This document shows, one piece after another, positions 1 to 7,384 of a stretch of DNA of 9,719 bases. The notes under the pieces were generated by a model that searched no databases, was not told the origin of the DNA, and saw nothing but the letters and a program-made list of their open reading frames with translations. Both the position numbers and the translations under genes were made by a program. Position 1 is the stretch's first letter. The number at the start of each line of letters is the position of its first letter. This stretch comes from a bacterium. Lineage in GTDB: Bacteria; UBP15; UBA6099; DSWB01. The stretch spans positions 1-9,719 of the forward strand of contig JAGUYV010000184.1 of assembly GCA_020061125.1 (NCBI GenBank), in the 5' to 3' direction.

Positions 1-578
1 CAGCCGCTGACCACGGCAGCCGTGGCCTGCCAGTTGGCCTCTCGCAGGAGCGCGGGCAGCACGGGCAGCACATGGAAGTCCACATCCTGCACATCCGCGC
101 CGTGCGTGGCGCGCAGGGCCGCGGTGAGCCGTTGCAGGTCCGCGGTGTTGTCCTCGACCGAAGGCGTCGTGAGCTGCACGGCGAACTTCCTGACCGGCGG
201 TTGCGGGTTTTCGGACAGCATCATGGCCTCGATTTCAGCGCGGGCGATGCGTTGCCCTTTGACAACAGGCTCGCCCTGGCTCACGGCCATTTTGCGGATG
301 CGGGACTCGTCGGGGATCTCGATCACCAGATCGTCGTTGCCCACGAAGGTCTGGCAGGCGAGAGTGTGTCCGGGCTTGACCTTGTCCCTGGCCGCTTTGT
401 TGAGGGTTTCCGTGGTGACGGTACCCTCGAGGACCTTGACCTGGCACTTGCCGCACACGCCCGCGCCGCCGCAGCCCGCGTGGATGTATACGCCTGCGCC
501 CACCATGACTTCGAGCAGGTTTTCGCCCGCCTCGGCGCGGGTGGACGCGTTGTCTGGCACGAACTTGATTTCCGGCAT
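1..578 (-). CDS. acsV: Corrinoid iron-sulfur protein reductive activator (RACo/AcsV-type), 3'-truncated by window edge
   Basis: Proteins of this family use a [2Fe-2S] cluster and ATP hydrolysis to return inactive Co(II) corrinoid protein to Co(I). The visible 192 residues begin MPEIKFVPDN and contain a plant-type ferredoxin domain in about the first 95 residues. Its cysteines are C36, C42, C45 and C75 (C-x5-C-x2-C-x29-C), followed by an acidic VIEIP-type strand and then the start of the linker/middle region. Full family members are about 600 or more residues and end in an ASKHA ATPase domain, which would lie left of base 1, so the frame is open at the edge and not broken. The ATG at 578 is preceded by GGAGGA at 591-596. 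It sits 49 bases after acsE. The position right after the methyltransferase in an acs operon supports RACo over generic ferredoxin-like corrinoid activators, which share this N-terminus. Symbol acsV follows clostridial usage. Confidence 0.85.
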   Translation of the reverse strand, partial: MPEIKFVPDNASTRAEAGENLLEVMVGAGVYIHAGCGGAGVCGKCQVKVLEGTVTTETLNKAARDKVKPGHTLACQTFVGNDDLVIEIPDESRIRKMAVSQGEPVVKGQRIARAEIEAMMLSENPQPPVRKFAVQLTTPSVEDNTADLQRLTAALRATHGADVQDVDFHVLPVLPALLREANWQATAAVVSG

Positions 579-627
579 TTCAGTGAACTCTCCTCCGGGT
601 GTTTTCCGGATGTTCAGCCACCTTGAA

Positions 628-1530
628 TTACACTTCGAGCCACGAGTGGGAATAGAGGCTCAAGCCCATGAGCACGCGCACGGTTTTGTAGAACTTGAGC
701 TGCTCCTCGTTGAGCGTGGCGGGGTCCATGTTCTCCCCGTCCATGAGCTTGTGGACCAAGTCCTCGATGTCGAGCTTTTCGTTGCGGCAGATGGCGGCGA
801 GGCCTTCGTCGAAGGCGTCCACGATGGGGCCGTTCATGCCGTAGCGGCGCAGCATCATGAGGTAGGTCTGGTTCAGCACGGGTCGCAGGTGTTCGGGCGA
901 CCCGTTGGAAATGTTGGACAGGCCGCAGGTGGTCTGCACGCCGGGCCAGATGTCCTGGAGCATGGCCATGAACTCGATGCACGAGGTGACCTGGTTGATC
1001 TCCACGCTGACCGGTGACACGATGGGGTCGAGCCAGGTGTCCTCGGTGGGGATGCCGGCTTCCATGAAGCGGTACTGGATGTCGGCGGCCAGGGCGCCGC
1101 GCTCGGTGGTGTCGCGCGGAATGCCGTCGGGTCCCCACAGCAGGGCGCACGCGCCCGCGTCGTACTTCACGGCCATGGGGATGAGGGCGTCCATGCGGTC
1201 CGGGCGCGCCATGATCGAGTTGATCACGCATTTGGCTTTCTTGGGTTTGTAAACCTTGAGGCCGGCTTCCATGGCGTCAATGTTCATGGTGTCCAGCCAC
1301 AGGGGCAGGTCGGTGACTTCCTGCACGGCCTGAACCACGAACTCCATGATGGCGGGGCCGTCTTTGCGGGAAGGCCCGATGTTGAGGTCTATGAACCCCA
1401 CGCCGGCTTTTTCCTCGGCGATCGCCATTTCCTGAATGGGCTTGGGATCGCGGGCTTTCATGGCCGGGCCGAGAACCTTGCTCATCACATTCAGGTTCTC
1501 TCCGACCGGATACATCTTCAACGGTTCCAT
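628..1530 (-). CDS. acsE: 5-methyltetrahydrofolate:corrinoid iron-sulfur protein methyltransferase
   Basis: This enzyme transfers the methyl group of 5-methyl-H4folate to the Co(I) centre of the AcsCD corrinoid protein. The 300-residue product is a pterin-binding TIM-barrel protein. Motifs match those I recall for Moorella AcsE: FIDLNIGP near 46-53, D80 in LWLDTMN, N104 in VINS, D168 in WLDP and N206 in GLSNIS. These correspond to the pterin-pocket Asp/Asn set. It is about 38 residues longer than Moorella AcsE (262), with the extra length mainly at the C-terminus (about 265-300). The ATG has GGAGGA with 7-base spacing. It begins 40 bases after acsC ends. AcsD, also a TIM barrel, was considered, but its sequence signature is different. 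A methyltransferase for another methylated substrate is possible in principle, but the operon context argues against it. Confidence 0.92.
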   Translation of the reverse strand: MEPLKMYPVGENLNVMSKVLGPAMKARDPKPIQEMAIAEEKAGVGFIDLNIGPSRKDGPAIMEFVVQAVQEVTDLPLWLDTMNIDAMEAGLKVYKPKKAKCVINSIMARPDRMDALIPMAVKYDAGACALLWGPDGIPRDTTERGALAADIQYRFMEAGIPTEDTWLDPIVSPVSVEINQVTSCIEFMAMLQDIWPGVQTTCGLSNISNGSPEHLRPVLNQTYLMMLRRYGMNGPIVDAFDEGLAAICRNEKLDIEDLVHKLMDGENMDPATLNEEQLKFYKTVRVLMGLSLYSHSWLEV

Positions 1531-1570
1531 CGCTGTCCTCCTTGTCGGGAAATGGTTCGTGTTGCGGAAT

Positions 1571-2911
1571 TTAGTCCGCGGACCACTGTTTCAGGAAGGC
1601 CGCAATGTGAGCGGCCTCGCGCGGCCCGATCTGGATTTCCCAGCCGGACAGCTCTTCCTCGAGTTCGCCCGAGATCTGCGCGGCGAAGCCCGGGATGATG
1701 AGCTTGCGGTGCTTGACCTTTTCCTCGATGCCGGACTTCTTGACGAAGATGGCGATGGCGTCGGCGGCGAACTTGCCGGCCGCCCATGCGGTGAGCACGG
1801 ACAGGCCGTCGGTGTCGAGCACGAGCAGGTAGGAGCCGACGCGGCTGGCCTCGATTTCGCCGCTCACGATGAAGTAGGTGAGCGAGAAGTTCGAGGTGAT
1901 GAGAACCGGGGAATTCTCGGTGACCTGGCCGATCTCGTAGATGCCCTGGGTGGTGGCCATGGGGCGCTGCGGATCGGTGTAGATGTTGAGGCGCTCCAGA
2001 AGCAGCGGGAACAGGCTCTCGCCCTTGAGGTCGCTCAACACCACGATGCCCGCGTACTTGGCCACCATCACGGAGGCGTACATGGCTTCCATCATGGGAT
2101 CGTCCGTCATGTCGCACACGAAGGCGATGGTGGGGAAGCCCAGGGCGCGTTCCTTGTTTTTGATGGCGGCGCGGCGGATCTGCACCTGGTCCAGGAAGGC
2201 CTGCTTGATGCCCGCGGCGCCGGTGTCAATGATGATCTCCTTGAGGCCCTTGGCCTGAAGGTTCTTGGTCATTTCCATGATGGCGTCGTAGGAATCGGCC
2301 TTGACGGCCACGGGGCAGCCCAGTTCCTTGGCCAGGTCGCCGCATGCGTCCACGGTGGCCGGTGTGGCGGCGTGGAGCAGAGGCTTCTTGTCCGCGATGG
2401 CCTTGCCTGCGGCGGCCACGGCGTCGGCGCTGGAGCTGCTCACGACCACGGGGTAGCCCGTGTCCGCGGCTTTTTTGGCCAGGGCTTCGAGCTTGGCGGC
2501 GTCGTCGCCCCGGGCCACGATCATGTTGGCGCACAGGGTGAGGCCGATGCGCTCGTACTGCAGGTCCGCGAGGGCCTTGAGTTTCGCGTCCACCGCGGCG
2601 TCGTCCATGTCCGTGGTTACGAGCACGGCGAACGCGGGCTGGCTCACGAAGGTTTTTTCATGCCGGAACTCGACGGTTTCCGCGCCCAGGCGCCAGGCTT
2701 TGTCGCCGGCGCCGATGACCACGGGGCGCACGGGCGGCGCCGAGGCTTCCGACAGCGACTCCGCGGCTTCGGGCGAGACATACGGGCACTTGGCCAGTTC
2801 CGTCTTGCCGGCCGCAAGAGCCATGGCGAACGCGAGGCAGGTTGGCACGCCGCATTCGCCGCAGTTCTTTTTAGGCAGCTTTTTGAAAATGTCTATGCCG
2901 GTTAAACCCAT
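1571..2911 (-). CDS. acsC: Corrinoid iron-sulfur protein large (gamma) subunit
   Basis: With AcsD this subunit forms the corrinoid protein that carries the methyl group from AcsE to acetyl-CoA synthase. The N-terminus has the low-potential [4Fe-4S] motif: counted from ATG 2911, the cysteines are C17, C20, C25 and C42, with NCGECG and KCPY contexts. A TIM-barrel middle follows, then a C-terminal corrinoid-binding region (about 330-446) with the run ITSNFSLTYF. I chose ATG 2911 because it gives MGLTGIDIF, matching the family N-terminus, and exactly 446 residues, the length of Moorella AcsC. A GTG at 2923 would add four residues but lacks a well-placed ribosome site. The Shine-Dalgarno for 2911 is itself weak (a G-rich run about 11 bases upstream). 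The 88-base gap after acsB contains a strong hairpin. Confidence 0.95.
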   Translation of the reverse strand: MGLTGIDIFKKLPKKNCGECGVPTCLAFAMALAAGKTELAKCPYVSPEAAESLSEASAPPVRPVVIGAGDKAWRLGAETVEFRHEKTFVSQPAFAVLVTTDMDDAAVDAKLKALADLQYERIGLTLCANMIVARGDDAAKLEALAKKAADTGYPVVVSSSSADAVAAAGKAIADKKPLLHAATPATVDACGDLAKELGCPVAVKADSYDAIMEMTKNLQAKGLKEIIIDTGAAGIKQAFLDQVQIRRAAIKNKERALGFPTIAFVCDMTDDPMMEAMYASVMVAKYAGIVVLSDLKGESLFPLLLERLNIYTDPQRPMATTQGIYEIGQVTENSPVLITSNFSLTYFIVSGEIEASRVGSYLLVLDTDGLSVLTAWAAGKFAADAIAIFVKKSGIEEKVKHRKLIIPGFAAQISGELEEELSGWEIQIGPREAAHIAAFLKQWSAD

Positions 2912-2957
2912 TTCTTTGTTCACACCCCCAATTTTGATCTGTACAACATAGGAATGA

Positions 2958-2986
2958 AGCCCGGGCCGGAGTCTCCGGCCCGGGCT
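2958..2986 (-). promoter_or_regulatory. Perfect 13-bp GC-rich intercistronic hairpin between acsB and acsC
   Basis: AGCCCGGGCCGGA at 2958-2970 is the exact reverse complement of 2974-2986, leaving a 3-base loop. It begins 13 bases after the acsB stop codon and ends about 46 bases before the acsC ATG. No T-tract follows in either direction, so it does not look like a simple intrinsic terminator. More plausible roles are 3' protection of the upstream message, an RNA processing site, or partial attenuation that sets acsB above acsC. The structure is seen directly; the role is inferred. Confidence 0.75.
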
Positions 2987-2999
2987 GCCTGTCTGTGGT

Positions 3000-5222
3000 T
3001 CAGCCGATGATGGAGTCCATGGTCACGGCCGGGTGACCCTTTTCGGTCAGCCAGTTGAGAACGGTCTCTTCGTCGGTGCCTACGGTCTCGTCGGCGATCA
3101 GGTCCACGAAGTTCGGGATCCCGATTTCCTCGCCGCGGACTTTGAGGCGGTCGTAGAGTTCTTCCTTGAGCATCTTGGGCATCCACACCAGGCGCTGGAA
3201 CCCGCCGTCGCCGGCGATGAACTTGCGCTGGGTGATGTTGTACTTGGAGTGGCCCACGAAGCCCGGGGAGCTGATGCCGCCGCCCATGGTGCCGGCGAGC
3301 GTGGTGAACTTCATGCCGCAGGGCGTCTCGCCCTTGTACTCGCGGTTCACGGTCATGATGCCGTTGCACATGGGCAGCACGGCGGCGATGCACTCGCAGC
3401 AGCCGCATGTGGTCATGGGTTCCTGCATCAGGCTGTAGAAGTTGTAGCTGGTGATGTTGCCGCGGGACGCCTTGGTGATGAACTCGTTGACGCCCTTGAA
3501 GTTGCCGAGCACCTGGTCGAGAACTTCGCCTTTTTCCACGGGCTGGTTGGGGCCGGTGGGGTTGATCTCGTAGCTGGCCTTGCAGTCGAGCCAGTTGTAG
3601 GAGCCGCACAGGCCGGTGCGCTCGGGGCTGATGACGCACACATGGCTGGGAGCGAAGGACTGGCACAGGGTGCAGGAGTAGAACATGTCCGTGGTTTCGT
3701 CCTTCATGCCGCCCACGCGCTCGTCGCGGGTCTTGTAGGCCTCGCGCGCCTTGGCCAGAATTTCGGTCACGGCGTCCTGGTTGGTGTGCAGGATCACGGC
3801 GCACTTGTCGAACACCGCGCCGAAGTCCTGGTGCAGCTTGGCGTGCAGCAGGCGGCCGATGTCCGCGAACTTGAAGCCCTTCTCGATGGCGCTGTTGCCC
3901 ACGCGCAGCCAGGCGATGTCGCGCTGGCCGATGTGCATGATGCCCTGGGCGTAGTTGATGAGGTGGTGGATCTGGCGCTCGAGGATGGGTTCGTAGTCGG
4001 ACTCCATCTTGCGGCCGGCCACCTTGACTTCGATGGCCAGAGGCCCGAGGCGCTTGCCCTTTTCGTTGACCGCGACTTCGGTCATCTCGGGGCCGTTGAC
4101 GGACACATCGCCGTCGTTGATCTCGTTCATGTCCACGGTATGGACCCACTCGCACATGTCGGTGCGTCCGCCGCCGCATTCGAGATAGATGTCCGCGCCG
4201 CGCACGCGCTCGCCTTCGAACGCCGGGCCGTAGGAAACCGGCACGGGCACTTCGGCGACCGTGACCTTGAGGCCGCGCACTTCGGTGGCCTTGGCGATCA
4301 TTTCGTTGTGCGGGATGTTGGACACCACATGCTCGTAGGTGCAAACGCCTGTGGGCAGGATTTCGGGGATCGGGGTGTCGGCGATGGTGGGGAAGCCGTA
4401 GTTGATGCAGCCGGCGGCGGTGGCGTACCACTCGTCGGACACATCGCCCATGGCCAGAACGAACGCGAACACGCGGTCCTTGTTATAGATAAGGATCTTG
4501 CGGTAGTCGCCGGGTTCGATGCCGCCGAAGCTCATGGCGGCGCGGGTGGCGAAGCCCACGGCGAAGATGGCGCCGGACACATCCGGGCTGAAGCTCACCA
4601 GGCGGGTGTTCCAGCCGATCTGCACGCCCGCTTCCACGAGCTGCTTGCTGAAGCATGTGCCGTTGTGCTCGCTGGCCATGAACACATACAGGTTCTTCTT
4701 CTGCAGTTCGAGGGCCATTTCGGCGGCGATTTCCTTGGTGGGTGCGGAGCCGACGATGGCGGCGAAGCCGGGGGCCGTGCCGTCCACGAACTCCACGCCG
4801 CGCTTGCGCATAATCACATCGTCCGCGGCGCCCAGCCAGATGTTGTCATCCGTGACATCTTCGCTCTGCAGGTAGAAGTTGGGTTCGTTCAGGTAGCGGA
4901 TGGATTCGATGACTTCCTGCGCGAACAGGGTGCTCATGCCTGCGTCCAGCACCTGGCCCAGGTAGGGAAGGTGCAGTTTTTCTTTCACGGGCGGGGGAAG
5001 CAGGAGGCGGCATCGCTTGATGACCGGCTCCATGTCTTTGAGTTTCTCAACCTTGTGGCCCAGCATACCAAAGATGATGGGCAGGTAGTAAGCGGTGTTG
5101 GGGAAACCGACTTCGTGCTCGGCGCCGAATTTGTCTATGGCCTGTTTCATCTGCTCTTCGGCCTTGTCCACGAACTTGTGGGCGCCCCGGATTGCCGCTG
5201 ATGCGATAATCTTCACTGACAT
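3000..5222 (-). CDS. acsB: Acetyl-CoA synthase (CODH/ACS alpha subunit)
   Basis: ACS condenses CO from CODH, a methyl group from the corrinoid protein and CoA into acetyl-CoA at the Ni-Ni-[4Fe-4S] A-cluster. The 740-residue product has the full three-domain bacterial length (Moorella AcsB is 729), including the N-terminal CODH-contact domain that archaeal homologues lack. The [4Fe-4S] ligands are C517, C520, C529 and C539 in YSCTLCQSFAP and GLCGSYN contexts. The distal-nickel Cys-Gly-Cys is C606-G607-C608. By recalled alignment these match Moorella C506, C509, C518, C528, C595 and C597, and F523 matches the A-cluster Phe512. The C-terminus GHPAVTMD is family-typical. Two further cysteines, C609 and C611, follow the Ni ligands directly. 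The ATG at 5222 is preceded by AAGGAGGT about 10 bases upstream. It lies 37 bases after acsA, consistent with co-translation of complex partners. Confidence 0.98.
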   Translation of the reverse strand: MSVKIIASAAIRGAHKFVDKAEEQMKQAIDKFGAEHEVGFPNTAYYLPIIFGMLGHKVEKLKDMEPVIKRCRLLLPPPVKEKLHLPYLGQVLDAGMSTLFAQEVIESIRYLNEPNFYLQSEDVTDDNIWLGAADDVIMRKRGVEFVDGTAPGFAAIVGSAPTKEIAAEMALELQKKNLYVFMASEHNGTCFSKQLVEAGVQIGWNTRLVSFSPDVSGAIFAVGFATRAAMSFGGIEPGDYRKILIYNKDRVFAFVLAMGDVSDEWYATAAGCINYGFPTIADTPIPEILPTGVCTYEHVVSNIPHNEMIAKATEVRGLKVTVAEVPVPVSYGPAFEGERVRGADIYLECGGGRTDMCEWVHTVDMNEINDGDVSVNGPEMTEVAVNEKGKRLGPLAIEVKVAGRKMESDYEPILERQIHHLINYAQGIMHIGQRDIAWLRVGNSAIEKGFKFADIGRLLHAKLHQDFGAVFDKCAVILHTNQDAVTEILAKAREAYKTRDERVGGMKDETTDMFYSCTLCQSFAPSHVCVISPERTGLCGSYNWLDCKASYEINPTGPNQPVEKGEVLDQVLGNFKGVNEFITKASRGNITSYNFYSLMQEPMTTCGCCECIAAVLPMCNGIMTVNREYKGETPCGMKFTTLAGTMGGGISSPGFVGHSKYNITQRKFIAGDGGFQRLVWMPKMLKEELYDRLKVRGEEIGIPNFVDLIADETVGTDEETVLNWLTEKGHPAVTMDSIIG

Positions 5223-5259
5223 TGTTCAGGTGACCTCCTTCAGAGTCGTTTGACCGGCA

Positions 5260-7215
5260 TTAGGAAATTTCGCGGCGCGCATCCATGTCGGCGAGCACGC
5301 GTTCGCGGGCTTTATCAATGCCCAGCGCCTTGCGCTTTTTGTCGATGTGTTCGATCATCTTCTGCGCGTGCTTGATGGGATCGGCTTCGAAGTCCCACTT
5401 GCCGCCGTACTGCTCTTCCATGTGCTCGAACAGTTCCTTGGTGGTGCCTTCGGCGCCCAGGGTGGGGAAGGTCACGCCGAAGATCGTGTACACGCCCGAG
5501 CTGACGAAGTACTGGCCGATGGAGATGGCTTTTTCGCTCATCCATTCGGGGGCGGAGCCGCATGCGGGCAGGTCGCTCAAGTCGTCGCCCAGGCCGCCTT
5601 CCTTGACCATGGCGGTGGCGGCGATGAGGATGCGCGAGTTGTCAACGCACGAGCCCATGTGAATGACCGGGGGAATGCCCACGGTTTCGCAGACTTCGGC
5701 CAGGCCGGGGCCGGCGAATTCCGCTGCGGCTTCGGGCTTCAGAAGCCCGGCCTTGGCGGCCGCGATGGCGCCGCAGCCCGTGGTCAGAACCAGCACGTCG
5801 TTCTTGATGAGTTCCTTGATGACCGTCACATGGACATTGTCGTGCTGCACCTTGGGGTTGTTGCAGCCGACCACGCCGGCCACGCCGCGGATCTTGCCGT
5901 TGATGATGTTGTCGTTCAGCGGCCGGTAGGAGGCGCGGAAGCTGCCGCCCAGCATGTAGTTGATGGTCTCGTGGCTGAAGCCGGCCACGAACTCTTCGGT
6001 GACCTGCGGGATGTTGACTTTGCCCTTGGGGCGTTTGGGGAAGTTGTCGGCCGCGCGCATAATGAGCTTCTTGGCGGTCTCCAGAGCGTTGTCCGTGTCG
6101 AACTCGATGTGTTCGGCTTCGGGCATCTTGGCGATGTGCGCGGTGGTGAAGATGGAGCCGTGGAAGCAGGCCGCAACCGAGGGAAGCGACGGGAAGATGC
6201 ACTGCACATCCACGATCATGGCGTCGCACGCGTTGGTGGCCAGGGCCAGTTCCTGCTGCAGGAAGTTGCCCATGATGGGCACGCCGTGGCGCATGAGGAT
6301 CTCGTTGGCCGTGCAGCAGATGCCGCCGAGCTGCACGCCCGTGGCGCCCTTGCTCTTGACATACGCGAGCACTTCGGGATCGAGGGACGCGGCCACCAGC
6401 ATCTCGGACAGCAGCGGCTCGTGGCCGTGCACGGAGATGTTGACCGTGTCGTCTTTCATGATGCCCAGGTTGACCTGGCTGGTGAGGGGTTCCGGGGTGC
6501 CGAACAGGATGTCCTGCAGCTCGGTGCCGATCATGGAGCCGCCCCAGCCGTCGGACAGTGCGCAGCGCGCGCCCTGCAGCAGCAGGTGCTCGGGGTCGTG
6601 GTCCACGCCCATGTGCGTGCGGTGCATGATCTCCACGGTCTCGCGGTCTATGCCGCGGGGCACCACGCCCAGGTTGCGCCAGATCTCCTGCCTCTTGATC
6701 GGGGCCTTGGCGATGTACTTGAGTTCGCCGTGCTGCTGGCCGAACTGCGCCAGGCTGACTTCGGCGATTTCCTTGCAGATGTCCTTGATGTCGCGGTCGC
6801 CGACCTCGATGCCCAGGTCCATGGCGACTTTGATGGCCTTCTGCTCGTCCTTGATCTGGTAATCGGACTTGTCGCTGGTGGCGACTTTCAGAAGGGTTTC
6901 AGCCACATTGCGGCCGTGGTCCGAGTGCGCTGACGCGCCGCCGGCGATCATGCGGATGAAATTGCGCGCCGAGATGGTGTCCGCGGTTGCGCCGCACACG
7001 CCTCGGTCCTTGCCTTCCTTGCCCACGATGATGCGGCAGGGGCCCATGGCGCAGTTCTTGCAGCAAAGGCCCTGTGTTCCGAACTTGCAGCCCGGCTCCT
7101 GGCTGTCGAGACGATCAAAGCATGTCATGACTTTGTTCGCCTGCGCGATCTCCAGGGTCTGAATCGTGGCCTGGTCAATGGAGCGGTCCTGCGGGGTTTT
7201 CTCCTGCTTTGCCAT
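5260..7215 (-). CDS. acsA: Ni-Fe carbon monoxide dehydrogenase catalytic subunit (CODH/ACS beta subunit)
   Basis: This enzyme interconverts CO2 and CO at a Ni-Fe-S C-cluster and feeds CO to ACS. The 651-residue product shows N-terminal cysteines for the subunit-bridging D-cluster (C43, C51) and the B-cluster (C52, C55, C60, C74). C-cluster ligands are the HGH motif at 263-265, C301 in GGICCTANE, C339 in DVQC, C451 in VVGCNNP, C481 in TTGCGA and C523 in MGSCVDNS. None of the expected ligands is missing. The start at ATG 7215 gives MAKQEKTPQD and follows AAGGAGG at 7227-7233. The frame stays open upstream to 7584, but that stretch overlaps cooC and reads as an arginine/proline-rich shadow. Adjacency to acsB and the C-terminal ending point to the ACS-associated form (AcsA) over a stand-alone CooS, although the two share the same fold. 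Confidence 0.97.
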   Translation of the reverse strand: MAKQEKTPQDRSIDQATIQTLEIAQANKVMTCFDRLDSQEPGCKFGTQGLCCKNCAMGPCRIIVGKEGKDRGVCGATADTISARNFIRMIAGGASAHSDHGRNVAETLLKVATSDKSDYQIKDEQKAIKVAMDLGIEVGDRDIKDICKEIAEVSLAQFGQQHGELKYIAKAPIKRQEIWRNLGVVPRGIDRETVEIMHRTHMGVDHDPEHLLLQGARCALSDGWGGSMIGTELQDILFGTPEPLTSQVNLGIMKDDTVNISVHGHEPLLSEMLVAASLDPEVLAYVKSKGATGVQLGGICCTANEILMRHGVPIMGNFLQQELALATNACDAMIVDVQCIFPSLPSVAACFHGSIFTTAHIAKMPEAEHIEFDTDNALETAKKLIMRAADNFPKRPKGKVNIPQVTEEFVAGFSHETINYMLGGSFRASYRPLNDNIINGKIRGVAGVVGCNNPKVQHDNVHVTVIKELIKNDVLVLTTGCGAIAAAKAGLLKPEAAAEFAGPGLAEVCETVGIPPVIHMGSCVDNSRILIAATAMVKEGGLGDDLSDLPACGSAPEWMSEKAISIGQYFVSSGVYTIFGVTFPTLGAEGTTKELFEHMEEQYGGKWDFEADPIKHAQKMIEHIDKKRKALGIDKARERVLADMDARREIS

Positions 7216-7384
7216 TAGAGAGCTTGCCTCCTTTTCGAACTTTCCCGCCGTGCGGCGGGGAATTTTTTTTCTTTCTCTTGTTTTGTGATTTATTGCAACG
7301 GGGCGGCTTGGTCCACCTTTCGAACGGGCCGCTCCCTGGTTGTATAGGTTTGTCCCCTTATGTGTAATCCTCGCCAGGGGATCG
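7216..7384 (-). promoter_or_regulatory. Non-coding gap and acsA leader with a repeated GTTCGAAA motif
   Basis: The 169 bases between cooC and acsA contain no convincing gene. Read on the minus strand, GTTCGAAAGG (7316-7325) recurs as GTTCGAAAAGG (7230-7240), and the second copy overlaps the acsA ribosome site AAGGAGG at 7227-7233. The leader also has mutually exclusive pairings near the cooC end (CCCCT with AGGGG, or CCCTGG with CCAGGG), and the hairpin listed separately. A purine/A-rich tract lies just upstream of that hairpin. No clear sigma70 promoter was found, so acsA may be read mainly from upstream. A structured leader that tunes acsA translation is an inference. Confidence 0.45.
7243..7262. 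terminator. Terminator-like hairpin in acsA leader, T-tract on the plus-strand side
   Basis: CCCGCCG (7244-7250) pairs with CGGCGGG (7253-7259), in practice a 6-bp stem with a 4-base loop. On the plus strand it is followed by AA and eight T residues (7263-7270), the layout of an intrinsic terminator for plus-strand (antisense) transcription. On the minus strand the same hairpin lies about 10 bases upstream of the acsA ribosome site and is preceded by an A-tract. It could therefore act as a 5' leader element for acsA or stop antisense RNA entering cooC. The structure is visible; the direction in which it acts is not known. Confidence 0.45.

Noticed and set aside
628-1530. Assigning the 300-residue TIM-barrel protein as AcsD
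   Set aside because: The LDLN/GLSN-type pterin-pocket motifs and D80/N104/D168/N206 pattern are those of AcsE, and AcsD-type sequence is absent.
3033-5201. 722-codon open frame on the plus strand opposite acsB
   Set aside because: It is exactly antisense to a confidently identified acsB and is rich in H, A, V, G and D in the way GC-rich shadow frames are. It has no recognisable motif.
5347-6933. Long plus-strand frame opposite acsA, and similar ones at 1436-2905 and 7340-8941
   Set aside because: These are shadows of acsA, acsC and cooC/folE respectively, with low-complexity composition and no ribosome site.
7283-7298. TTGTGA-N4-TTGCAA in the acsA leader as a second CRP/FNR-type site
   Set aside because: Only one half-site is good. 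The other half does not fit either 6-base or 4-base spaced symmetric patterns well enough.
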